64,000 nucleotides of DNA. Source: Acanthosoma haemorrhoidale (taxonomy: Eukaryota > Arthropoda > Insecta > Hemiptera > Acanthosomatidae). This document shows, in pieces, positions 1-7,899 of this stretch (positions are counted from its first letter, which is position 1; each line of letters starts with the position of its first letter). The DNA is taken from assembly GCA_930367205.1 (NCBI GenBank), contig OV884009.1, positions 34,915,841-34,979,840 of the forward strand, read 5' to 3'. Made by a program: the position numbers and the translations under genes. The notes beneath the pieces are model-generated. The model saw nothing but the letters and a program-made list of their open reading frames with translations. It searched no databases and was not told the origin of the DNA.

Positions 1-93
1 GAATGAGCAAGTGAATGGAAATTGTAAATATTAATGAAATCATTTATCACAATTACTTATTGCCCAATAAGGGAGAATATATAGTTGTAAGAA
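1..93 (+). mobile_element. JkA LINE, 3'-terminal fragment cut by window edge
   Basis: The sequence matches the last ~95 bp of the JkA retrotransposon seen many times in this window, including the 'TTATCACAATTACTTATTGCCCAATAA' region just before the end (positions ~47-74 here). Orientation is plus. Only the non-coding 3' tail is present, and the element continues leftwards outside the window. The terminal A-rich end is degraded, with a short insert near 75-90. Confidence 0.75.
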
Positions 94-479
94 TTGTAGC
101 CCTGAAGATTCCTTAATAGTTGTCTGTTGTCTGTTGACGTAATATCAAAAAAATATTTTTGGAGAGGCTTTTTAAAAAATTAATTTTCATACACTATAGA
201 TATAAACGTGCCTTTGTTTGAGTTTTATCGATAAGAATATCATTAAGATTCTAACTTCTAATTTCTCTTGATTGGGATTCATCCGCACTACAATATATTT
301 TTTTTGTCAATTCACAACATTCCTAATTGAAAAGTAAAATATGGTTTACGTTATCAATTGTATGCCACTGATAATGTAGATTGACAAAGTTCAGGTTATC
401 ATGTACTTGTGGAATGAATAACTCTGTGGTTTACGTGCCTTAAAAAAAGGTTTTTTTTTTGTTTTAATGCATGTCAACC
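94..479. other. unassigned AT-rich DNA
   Basis: No gene, RNA or repeat related to other parts of the window was recognised here. The stretch has short homopolymer runs and no usable open frame. Confidence 0.5.
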
Positions 480-768
480 AAAAATGGGATTGATCCCCGC
501 TTATACACGACCATTTTCCTGTTTTTTTGATTTTACAACAGTGATTTTTTGACTTATAGCGCTTAGAAAGAGATTTAACGTATCTAGGGGTTATTATGCT
601 ATTAAAAACAGCCAATATATATCTTATGGATCCGATTGAGCACGGTAGCGAGCACAAAGCACCCGCCACCCCTGAGGACGAACAGAACGCAGGGGGCTCC
701 CGAGTCCGTCCGGTTGGCAGGAGATAAATTCTCATTTTAAGGACAAGAGGACTGATCAGGGGATGAGG
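480..768. repeat. Interspersed repeat G, copy 1
   Basis: This ~290-bp stretch aligns in the same orientation with 10,615-10,925. Shared landmarks are 'GATCCCCGCTTATA'-type sequence near the start, a 'TTTTACAACAG' block, 'AAAGAGATT', 'ATTAAAAACAGC', 'GAGCACGRTAGCGAG' and a closing 'TCTCMTTTTAAGG' block. By eye the identity is about 70%. A minus frame of 114 codons (391-735) overlaps it, but the other copy does not preserve that frame, so I do not treat it as coding. The family is unknown. Confidence 0.65.
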
Positions 769-864
769 GTAAAAACTAAGTTTCCCACCGATATTTCCGG
801 TGGTTGAATTTGCATTAAAAAAAATTTTTTTTAGAGTTAATATTTTTTAGAATGTTTTTGCAAT

Positions 865-1026
865 GACTTTACGATAACAAGGAATACAGCGAGACAGAAA
901 ATTAACTTCTACCCAGCAGGTCAAATCAAAATCTGAAAAACCCAAGCTTTCTCTAAAAAATATATTAATCTTGTACTAATCCGTAATTTGTTCAATACTA
1001 ATATGGGTTGCTTTACCAATAAACAG
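865..1026 (+). repeat. Direct repeat 1, left copy
   Basis: About 162 bp repeated at 1,501-1,668 in the same orientation. Both begin 'CTTTACGATAACAAGGAATA' and end near 'ACCAATAAACA'. Identity by eye is roughly 88%, so the duplication is not recent. The two copies are separated by ~475 bp of otherwise unassigned DNA. Confidence 0.8.
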
Positions 1027-1500
1027 CTTTTTTATTTTGTTTTTAATGAAATAAGTTTTATTTTATGATCACTTTTTATGATCTATCAAAACAGTAAAAG
1101 CTCGGAATCCAAACCTGGGATCAGCAGCTAGAAAAGTAAGTGAAGATCAATGACGCCAAAGGCTATTCTAAAAATAACTGCAGAATTCTCGGCTTGTGAA
1201 TTCGAGGACAGTCATCCAGCAACTCGTTTGGAATAGGCAAGTCCATAGATTAAAGCCAAAATAATTTTATGATATGTGCTCGAACCACCTGTCTATTGGA
1301 CCAAATTTATCAACATAAACAATAACGACAATGTTCTAAAGAAATAATATCAACGAAAAGTTTGCATTTTATTACGAAACGATGCTGATAACAATATTAT
1401 GGACGCGTAACATTCATTTGAACGATAGTTCCATTCATTAAATAAAATTCAATTCATAATGGAACTAACAAAATTTTAATCGGTGATAAATTCAGAAATA
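1027..1500. other. unassigned segment between direct repeats
   Basis: This ~475-bp stretch lies between the two copies of direct repeat 1. No terminal inverted repeat, poly-A tail or coding frame was seen. It could be an old insertion with a long target duplication, or the remaining part of a ~637-bp tandem duplication. Confidence 0.4.
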
Positions 1501-1668
1501 CTTTACGATAACAAGGAATACACCGAAACAGAAATTTAACTTCTACCCAGAAAGTCAAATTAAAATCTGAAAACCCCGAGCTTTCTCTAAAAAATATATT
1601 AATCTTGTACTAATCCGTAATTCGATCAATACTAATACGGGTGCCAAGCTTCACCAATAAACAAAATG
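1501..1668 (+). repeat. Direct repeat 1, right copy
   Basis: Second copy of the 865-1,026 repeat. It differs by scattered substitutions and small indels, for example an added 'CCAAGC' stretch near 1,647. Confidence 0.8.
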
Positions 1669-2063
1669 TAAATAAAACTCAAATTATTCAAAATAAATCT
1701 CTCACAATTCTTTCCCACTCAAACTAAAATTTATTATTTAAATTCCACAAACCCACTAATTAAAGAAATAAGAAATTATTCTAATTTTATATCCTCAAGA
1801 GATCCAAACATGTTTTATTTTAATTGTGCTACAGCATCCTAAAATATATATAATCATAAGCAGTTTAATATATTATTCTTAAATGTCTCTTTCATCTTAT
1901 AATTAATTAATTACTATAAGTGTTAGCATTTATCGGTGAAAAAAATCTTGGTCCACATTGTTCTTTATAGCATTTTATTGTTTTATATTAATTATAAAAA
2001 AATAAATATATCGTTTAATTAAAATTAATTTGCGTTACAAAGCACTTAACTTTTTTTTTTCAT
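1669..2063. other. unassigned AT-rich DNA
   Basis: Very AT-rich sequence with no recognised feature. Confidence 0.5.
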
Positions 2064-2590
2064 TAATAACTCTACTATGATAAAATTACAATCTGCCTCA
2101 ATGGGCAATAAGTAATTGTGATAAATGATCTCATTCATACCATATTTACAATTTTCATTCACTCGCTCATCCATACAGTATTTACAAACAGCCCAGAGAC
2201 CTCTCTTGGGATGTCCCCGAAGCTCCTCGGCAGCCGCGTCACTGGATAAAAGCCAGCGCGAAATGACCAAGAGCGAGAGAGCCACAGACACTCATTGGAG
2301 AAACTGGCCATTGCCTGACTCCCACTGTCAAGTATTTACAGCAGGTTACGAGGCCACTGCCGTTATAGTATCCGAGGAGGATGGTAGGGATGAGTGGCGG
2401 AGTGTAATGACTATGCTAGGGAATTACAGTGGTTGGATAGGTTACTATGGAATTTTATGAACTTCAAAGGGATGAGTTCAAGAATGTAGGGTATATTAAG
2501 ATCGTTATGAAGGGTTTTGTTGCTGACGTAGTAAGGGGCATTTACTATTGTTCTCAGGGCTTTTGATTGTAAGGATTGGATGTGGATCTG
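2064..2590 (-). mobile_element. JkA LINE, 5'-truncated copy
   Basis: Minus-strand copy of the JkA 3' end. Read on the minus strand, it has ~180 bp encoding the RT C-terminus, then the long 3' region, and it ends with the family tail 'GATTGTAATTTTATCATAGTA' near 2,064. Homology to the other copies stops near 2,590, so this is a typical 5' truncation. No clear target duplication was found. Confidence 0.85.
2411..2590 (-). pseudogene. JkA reverse transcriptase C-terminal remnant
   Basis: Minus-strand frame encoding the segment after the RT catalytic core of a Jockey-clade LINE. The peptide contains 'SKALRTIVNAPYYVSNKTL', then 'HNDLNIPYILEL' and 'FIKFHSNLSNH', nearly identical to the plus-strand copy at 57,058-57,210. 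It stops at 'SLA', earlier than that copy, which continues ~30 residues to 'RDLL'. No catalytic residues are included. It is a dead fragment of a LINE ORF2. Confidence 0.8.
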
Positions 2591-3607
2591 GAAGTCCATC
2601 GTCCTGTGTATATAAGGGGGGTTTCGTTTTTTAGTGGCGAACTAAGACAAAAACACATGCGATTTGTTTTAAATGTATGTTTTTTTAATTACAGTACGTG
2701 TATTATTTACATATGCATGAATGCATTTGTAAGTTTAAATTAATTTTTGCCTTTAGGTGGTAAAAAACAACATGTTATCTGTAATTATTTGGCTGATAGT
2801 GTTTGTGCCTTTTGAACTTAAACCTATCGACGTGGCCTCGATTTCCTTCTTCGAAACTTCGAAAAAGGGACCTCAATTGTATTCTTACAATTCTCGTTAA
2901 AACAGTTTTGCTATGAATAACAGTAAATGCCAGTTCCCGTAGACATGTGTTCTTGCATACACTGAAAACATAATAAGTACCTACAATATTCTTACTGTAC
3001 CTCACATGCTTGCAATTGTTTTTTTGGGGAGTTTTTGATTTTTTAAATCCACATATAGTCAATTACAAAATTTTCAAACGTAGAATTCTTTCACATTTTT
3101 ATATTTGCGCAGTATCAAAACTCGCGGATGTGGATGTCAAACCGGTGAATATTGAGGGATTACTGTATATCCCACTAAGACATCCCGGACACTGAAAATC
3201 GTGTTTTCAACAAGTGTCTTTTAAATAAAAAAAATAAAAAGCTACAATGCTGACCAAAATAAAAACCTTTGCGTCACTGTCTTTTTTCTTGCCTTAACCA
3301 TAAAAAAATAAATCTTACATAGCTTCTTGAAAAACTAGTTTTCAATTTTCTTCACATACCTTCCGTTACCATATCTTAATATAAATATAGTCAGTGATAA
3401 CTGCGTATTTTAATATATCTTTAAAACTTTAGATCGATAGGCATAAACCGTACACATTGTAGGATAGGTGCCGCACCGGTAATTCATGTACCTTGACTTA
3501 ACCGTAGATGACCTGTCTTGAGTGTTCAAAGATGTGACAAAAAGGCCGACCCGAATACTTGCTTAGGTATTGGTAATTAAGACAGGAATAGTTACAAAGA
3601 GAGATAA
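2591..3607. other. unassigned DNA
   Basis: About 1 kb without a recognised gene or repeat. Short frames on both strands (for example 2,775-3,062 minus, 95 codons) resemble no family I know and do not recur elsewhere in the window. Confidence 0.45.
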
Positions 3608-3945
3608 TCATGACAAACTATATCATTCATACCATATTCACAAATTTGCATTCACTCTCTCATTCATACCATTTTTACAACATGCATTCATTGAATATAG
3701 GCATATTTAGATAGCCTAGACGCACGCGGAATTGCCCCCTTCGTATGGCTATTATAATAATATTCGTATGGAAAACAAGGCAAGGGATTTGGGAGAAACC
3801 CCATACTATACCTCCAGCCGTATAACCACTATGGCAGTGGAGGCTGAAAGAAACCGTGAGAGCCGCAGACGCTCAGGACATGAGGGGCGAAAACTGATCA
3901 ATGACCAGACTCCCAGTTACTAGGTATTTACAAAACAACATTTGT
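3608..3945 (-). mobile_element. JkA LINE, diverged 3' copy
   Basis: A more diverged minus-strand copy of the JkA 3' region. It keeps the 'CATTCATACCATATT(C/T)ACAA' block twice (~3,627 and 3,664), then 'GCAGTGGAGGCTGA', 'GAGAGCCGCAGACGCTCAGGA' and 'ACTCCCAGT..CTAGGTATTTACA' landmarks. The middle portion is rearranged, so this is an older insertion than those at 7.0 or 57 kb. Confidence 0.65.
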
Positions 3946-3949
3946 GCTT

Positions 3950-4215
3950 CAACCAAACACACTGAGCCCTATTCACTGTGCTCAGGTAAATTCAAGCAGC
4001 CCTATGTACACACTCTGCAGAAGACGTGTCCGTATTGTGCATTCAAATCTCCAAGGCTGGAAATTTAGAACCGGTCACTGTCATAATTATGACATTATTG
4101 TGAGTTATTTTTTTAATTAGTACTGTTATGTGATTAATTAGATACAGACATACGTGACGATCGCCACGTACCTGTTTAAAAGTTGAGCCTCTACTTTCGG
4201 TCTTGGCGACAGAAG
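3950..4215 (+). repeat. Interspersed repeat E/P, copy 1
   Basis: The left part shares 'CCCTATTCACTGTGCTCAGGTAAA' (~3,967-3,990) and a later 'TGACATTATTGT' block with 45,740-46,100 and, more weakly, 30,440-30,690. The right end (4,170-4,212) has 'CGTACCTGT' followed by the palindrome-like 'GAGCCTCTACTTTCGGTCTTGGCGA', the reverse complement of the end motif seen at 60,668 and 60,952. No coding capacity was found. It is probably a non-autonomous mobile element of unknown class. Confidence 0.5.
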
Positions 4216-4264
4216 GCCAAGGGAAGAACGTCCCTCAACTCCACTGCTGTAAATACACTAACCT

Positions 4265-4600
4265 GTAGGGTATTTATCAAGCGGGCCTGAGCTGTCGGGC
4301 GGGCATTACCTCAGCGTCGAATAATAGCCGCCTATCGATTATCATAATCACCTATCGATATATATTTATCGGTTGCCAAAAATAGATTCAAGCAGACGAC
4401 AGCGGACAAGCCGGCCGAGGGCCTAACAGATGTGCGATGCGGTGTTGGCAGCTCGGCTGGATGATTTAAGCCCGGATTCGTAAGGCCGTCGTGGGCAAAT
4501 CACACTTCAACTGCCCGCCCCTTCATAAATCTATCGGTGAAACTCTCTAATCTCACGACCGGATCCATGTAAATTCTTACACTCTCCGAATAAATCCAGT
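4265..4600. promoter_or_regulatory. GC-richer island with CGATA/TATCGATA cluster
   Basis: This block is clearly more GC- and CpG-rich than its surroundings. It holds TATCGATT at 4,333, a perfect TATCGATA at 4,353, TTTATCGG at ~4,366 and CTATCGGTG near 4,532. In Drosophila, TATCGATA is the DREF site and clustered CGATA is bound by BEAF-32. Whether this organism uses them the same way is inference. No coding frame was seen. Confidence 0.35.
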
Positions 4601-4610
4601 TGAAAAAGAT

Positions 4611-4915
4611 TCATTCCGCATTTTACATAACGAACCATTGTCCGCCTGTTTTAAAAGTAAATTGTGACCAAGATATTTCACCTTTCAGCCGGCTTGAGTT
4701 ATATCGGCTTTGAGTCGCTACCCTTTAATTATTTTCCCACACTGAAACAACCTGAATTTTTTTTTTTTATTGCTCTCTGTAACTTGCAAAGACTTGCCAC
4801 CTACGTCCTAGCGTCGGGAAGCCATCTAAAAACTGCAACGATATAACATGACGACTTCCGATGTATTTAAAACAACATGAGTTATTTGATAAATATTGCA
4901 TCTTGTAAAGAAAAT
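4611..4915. other. unassigned DNA
   Basis: No recognised feature. A 60-codon frame at 4,664-4,846 looks accidental. Confidence 0.45.
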
Positions 4916-5030
4916 CAATCAAAATTTTGGTAGGCTTGTCGTTTCTTATCAGTACTCAATATTTTATATCGTCGTAAAGAATACCGAGAGATCTTTTGGG
5001 TCTCTTGTTGAAGTTGTACGTCAAATTTGA
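4916..5030 (+). repeat. Direct repeat 2, left copy
   Basis: About 112 bp repeated at 5,633-5,745 in direct orientation. Landmarks are 'AATTTTGGTAG', 'TTGTCGTTTCTTATC', 'ATTTTATATCGTCGTAAAGA' and 'GAAGTTGTACGTCAAATTT'. Identity by eye is above 93%. The copies flank repeat R copy 1 almost exactly, so they may be a long target-site duplication. Confidence 0.85.
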
Positions 5031-5632
5031 CCCCTTTAGCAGTCTATAAACCAGAATTACGATCGCAATTAAATTGTTACAGTTTAATAAATTTGGGTGA
5101 TTGACAGGATTGGTCAATAACCAATAAAAATTTTATTAATGAAGGGGTTTAGAAATAAAAAAAAAAAAAAAAAAGGAGGGCTTTTTAGCCTTTGGAACAA
5201 GACCCGTTGTTTGTAATTCTACCCTTCTTCAAATGCATGTTGTATGCTATGCAGGAAAAGGAGCCATAAATCTGTCATAAATTGGACAATCACAAAAAGG
5301 GGTGGGTGTGCGACCGTGCAGTATTTTTGTTTAAGTTGTTTCATGTGAAATTCTACAGCCACACACTTTTCTGATTTATATATTATAGATGTAGAATTCA
5401 ATACAATAAGAATCCTGTTACTAATTGTATCTATTATTAACTATTAAATTATCCAGTACCGTTTTAGGCAATAGCGTGATCCCCATCAAAAGATTGAAAC
5501 AATGTGTCTTTGTTTTGTTGTTACTTTTAGGTTTTGTTGATTTTTGAAAAATAATAAGTTGATACCTGGCTCAAATAACACATAGAAATTGGGTGGACAT
5601 TGAGTAATTAATTAGCTCTTAATAACTTTTTT
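5031..5632 (+). repeat. Repeat R, copy 1, with nested LINE-tail insertion
   Basis: Aligns with 20,905-21,295. Shared blocks are 'TCTATAAACC', 'GTTTAATAAATTTGGG', then after an interruption 'CAGTATTTTTGTTTAAG', 'GAAATTCTACAGCCACACAC', 'TTAACTATTAAATTATCCAG' and 'TTAATTAGCTC'. Copy 1 contains ~190 extra bases (5,100-5,292) made of LINE-tail sequence with a poly-A run, which is absent from copy 2. R itself is ~390 bp with no frame of note. The element class is unknown. Confidence 0.75.
5120..5290 (+). repeat. Inverted repeat of LINE tails, left arm
   Basis: This ~160-bp stretch is the reverse complement of 5,870-6,035. It includes the same junction between a JkB tail ('TTTATTAATGAAGGGGTTTAGAAAT' plus poly-A, 5,133-5,174) and an LnC fragment ('CAAGACCCGTTGTTTGTAATTC', ~5,200-5,221). 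Because the junction is shared, one arm must have been copied from the other. Two independent insertions would not give the same junction. Confidence 0.75.
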
Positions 5633-5745
5633 TTACAATCGAATTTTGGTAGCCTTGTCGTTTCTTATCTGTATTCAATATTTTATATCGTCGTAAAGAA
5701 TACCGAGAGATGCTTTTGGGTCTCTTGCTGAAGTTGTACGTCAAA
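5633..5745 (+). repeat. Direct repeat 2, right copy
   Basis: Second copy of the 4,916-5,030 repeat. It begins right after an A/T-rich stretch at the end of repeat R and ends at 'TACGTCAAATTTTACG', where the two copies diverge. Confidence 0.85.
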
Positions 5746-5799
5746 TTTTACGTTTTGTTCAAGTTCCTTGTAGAAGAGCTGCCAAGGAAGTTGGGTCTT

Positions 5800-5995
5800 G
5801 TTTTTTTTGTTTTTTTTTTTTCAAAACCCCTTTATTAAAAAAAAAATTGTACAAACAAATGAACAGTAACATAAACAAATTTACAGATTTATGGCTCCTT
5901 TTCCTGCATAGCATTACAACATGCATTTGAAGAAGGGTAGAGAATCACAAACAACGGGTCTTGTTCCAAAGGCTAAAAATAAAAAGCCCCTTTTT
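5800..5995 (-). mobile_element. LnC LINE 3' end
   Basis: Minus-strand LINE tail. Poly-T at 5,809-5,820 is the poly-A tail of the inserted element, next to 'CCCCTTTATTAAAA', which reads AATAAAGGGG on the minus strand and is a likely polyadenylation signal. It is followed by 'GGCTCCTTTTCCTGCATAGC' (~5,891-5,910), also found at 61,890-61,910. Only 3' non-coding sequence is present. The far part (5,870-5,995) is one arm of the inverted repeat with 5,120-5,290. Confidence 0.65.
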
Positions 5996-6375
5996 TTTTT
6001 TTAATTTCTAAACCCTTTTATTAATAAAATTTTTAACAATATACAATGCAATTAAAAAGTTCAATTTAACAATTTCTCCTCTTACTGCGATGCGCTGATG
6101 CATTCGAAGGAGGTTGGGTTACATAACAATATCAGGTTGACGTTAAAATTACAATGCAATGTATAAATACTAGGTGATGGGGCTCACCTTCAGTTTACAA
6201 ATGTGGGAAAAACAAACTAAAAACTAAACCTACAACTACAAGACTAAAGCGTTCCTGACTCGACTGCGTCTTGCCATCGATGGGGGAACGGAGCGGGGGT
6301 TATCGTGTTGATCACCGGGTTTGTCAGGTATTGCAGGGAGTCGAAAAATTTGATATGTCTACGTTGGATGAATTC
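5996..6375 (-). mobile_element. JkB LINE, 5'-truncated copy
   Basis: Minus-strand 3' end of JkB: an oligo-A tail (T run at ~5,990-6,002), AATAAAAG-type signal, ~240-bp 3' UTR with 'GATGCATTCGAAGGAGG' and 'GGTGATGGGGCTCACCTTC' landmarks, then ~130 bp of RT C-terminus. The same 3' UTR recurs at 49,010-49,182 and, in plus orientation, at 25,125-25,360. The insertion is truncated at ~6,375. Confidence 0.85.
6244..6373 (-). pseudogene. JkB reverse transcriptase C-terminus, open to natural stop
   Basis: Minus-strand frame of 42 codons ending at TAG (6,244-6,246). It encodes 'EFIQRRHIKFFDSLQYL', then 'TNPVINTITPAPFPHRWQDA' and 'VESGTL'. It matches the end of the JkB frame at 24.5-25.1 kb but keeps the Arg codon (CGA) that is a stop there. 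It is therefore the best guide in this window to the native JkB C-terminus. It is too short to function. Confidence 0.8.
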
Positions 6376-6911
6376 ATAAAGCCCTCCTAGATACAACCTT
6401 CATCCTTACCCTTCTGCTGGTCAGTGCATTATAGTTTTAGGTGTCAAAACTACCTCCTATTGAACTGATCTGAAACGTGATCTCAACACCTGCTCCAAGC
6501 TTGTTGCCCATCAAAAGGGTTCTGGCTTGTACTCGTATATCTCCACCTTAAGATGGAGAGGATTCGTACCTTCTAACTTGCTAAATCCAGGCAAGCTCTA
6601 CTTTCGGTATTATAGAATTATAATTTTACATTACATTCCCCATGTCGGGGGTCTAACATATAACATATGCACGACCAAACAATAACGTGTGTTTCTTATT
6701 AAATTATTTTGAAATAACTATTTGGTATTTATGATCAAAAACTCTTATTTTATTTGTTAATTTCAATATAAAAATACAATTTGGGGGTGATCGTTACTGT
6801 CACATCTCTAAACGTTATTTTTTGGTGACCCTTTTGAATTCTTTTCTACGAGCTGTGCTTGAGTAAGCTCAAATGTTACCAGGGCGACTTTTTACAGGTT
6901 TAATTTTTTTT
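6376..6911. other. unassigned DNA with short shared repeat end
   Basis: No coding content. At 6,625-6,672 the sequence 'ACATTCCCCATGTCGGGGG' followed by 'TCTAACATATAACA' closely matches 62,365-62,402, suggesting the end of a further small interspersed repeat. The rest is unassigned. Confidence 0.45.
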
Positions 6912-6985
6912 AACAGAACTCAGGCAGCTTATTAGACGATGTGAAATTATCCTTAAAAATTTTAGCAGAGTATCTAATACATACA
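6912..6985 (+). repeat. Direct repeat 3, left copy (candidate long target-site duplication)
   Basis: About 74 bp that recur at 7,704-7,778 on the other side of a JkA insertion. Shared blocks are 'AACTCAGGCAGCTTATTAGA', 'CGATGTGAAATTATCCTT' and 'TTTTAGCAGAGTATCTA'. Only a few mismatches are seen. The left copy ends where JkA begins. Confidence 0.8.
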
Positions 6986-7342
6986 AGGACATCCCACCTC
7001 TCAATAGAAAACAAACTACTTATTTACAAGGTTATACTTAAGCCAATCTGGACATACGGAATAGAGCTATAGGGGACAGCAAAAAAGTCGCACATCAAGC
7101 GCATCCAATCCTTTCAATCAAAAGTCCTAAGAACAATAGTTAATGCCCCTTATTACATCAGCAACAAAACCCTTCACAATGATCTGAATATACCCTATAT
7201 TCTTGAACTCATCCCTTCCAAGTTCATAAAATTCCATAGTAACCTATCCAACCACCCTAATTCCCTAGCACACTCATTGCACTGCACCACTCACCCCTAT
7301 AATCCTCTTCGGAGATTAAAACGGCCTCGTGACCTGCTATAA
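6986..7342 (+). pseudogene. JkA reverse transcriptase C-terminal remnant
   Basis: Plus frame starting 'RTSHLSIENKLLIYK', through 'ILKPIWTYGIEL', a stop at 7,070-7,072 (Trp codon of the expected 'WGTA' changed to TAG), then 'SFQSKVLRTIVNAPYYISN' and ending 'RLKRPRDLL' with TAA at 7,340-7,342. Compared with 57 kb it lacks six bases near the end (Gln-Trp of 'RQWPRDLL'), an in-frame loss. The catalytic domain is absent. Confidence 0.85.
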
Positions 7343-7672
7343 CTAAGTGATAGTGGGAGTTCTGACAATGGCCAGTTTCTCTAATCATGTCCTGAGCGTC
7401 TGTGGCTCTTGCGCTCTTGGTCAGCCTCCGCTGGCTCTTATCCAGTGACGCGGCTAACGTAGGAGCGTGGGGGACTCCCCAAGACTCCGCTCCCTCCTTC
7501 GCATGCGAGGGAGGTGACAACCTTGTGGACTTGGGGGGCCTCTGGGCTGTTTGTAAATATTGTATGAATGGGCGAGTGAATGATGAATTGTAAATATGGT
7601 ATGAATGATGACATTTATCTGAATTACTCATTGCCTAATAAAAGGCAGATTGTAATTTTATCTTAATAAAAT
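6986..7672 (+). mobile_element. JkA LINE, 5'-truncated copy with complete 3' end
   Basis: About 690 bp of JkA: RT C-terminal frame (6,986-7,342), then ~330 bp of 3' region ending 'GATTGTAATTTTATCTTAATAAA' near 7,670. A further ~30 bp ('TTGATTGAAACCGG' and an A/T run) separate this end from the right flanking repeat. This copy is flanked by a ~74-bp direct repeat, unusually long for a target-site duplication. Confidence 0.9.
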
Positions 7673-7703
7673 TGATTGAAACCGGAAAAAAAAAAATTTT
7701 TTT

Positions 7704-7778
7704 ACCAAAACTCAGGCAGCTTATTAGACGATGTGAAATTATCCTTCAAAATTTTAGCAGAGTATCTATTCCATACAT
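7704..7778 (+). repeat. Direct repeat 3, right copy
   Basis: Right-hand partner of 6,912-6,985, located immediately downstream of the JkA insertion. Both copies are preceded by a run of T. Confidence 0.8.
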
Positions 7779-7899
7779 ACAGAAGAAAGACGATTACTCA
7801 GTACGTTTTTTAAAAGTAGAGCCTCTCCAATAAAGACCACCTCATATTTCTTTCCTGTTTTATTGGCATCATTCTGGTAGAGTAGAACTAGAATATTCC

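Noticed and set aside
391..735. 114-codon minus-strand frame
   Set aside because: It lies in interspersed repeat G. The second copy of G does not keep the frame, and the peptide has no domain that I recognise.
1027..1500. LTR retrotransposon with 865-1,026 and 1,501-1,668 as LTRs
   Set aside because: The repeats lack TG...CA ends. No primer-binding site or polypurine tract was seen, and the 475-bp interior has no coding remnants.
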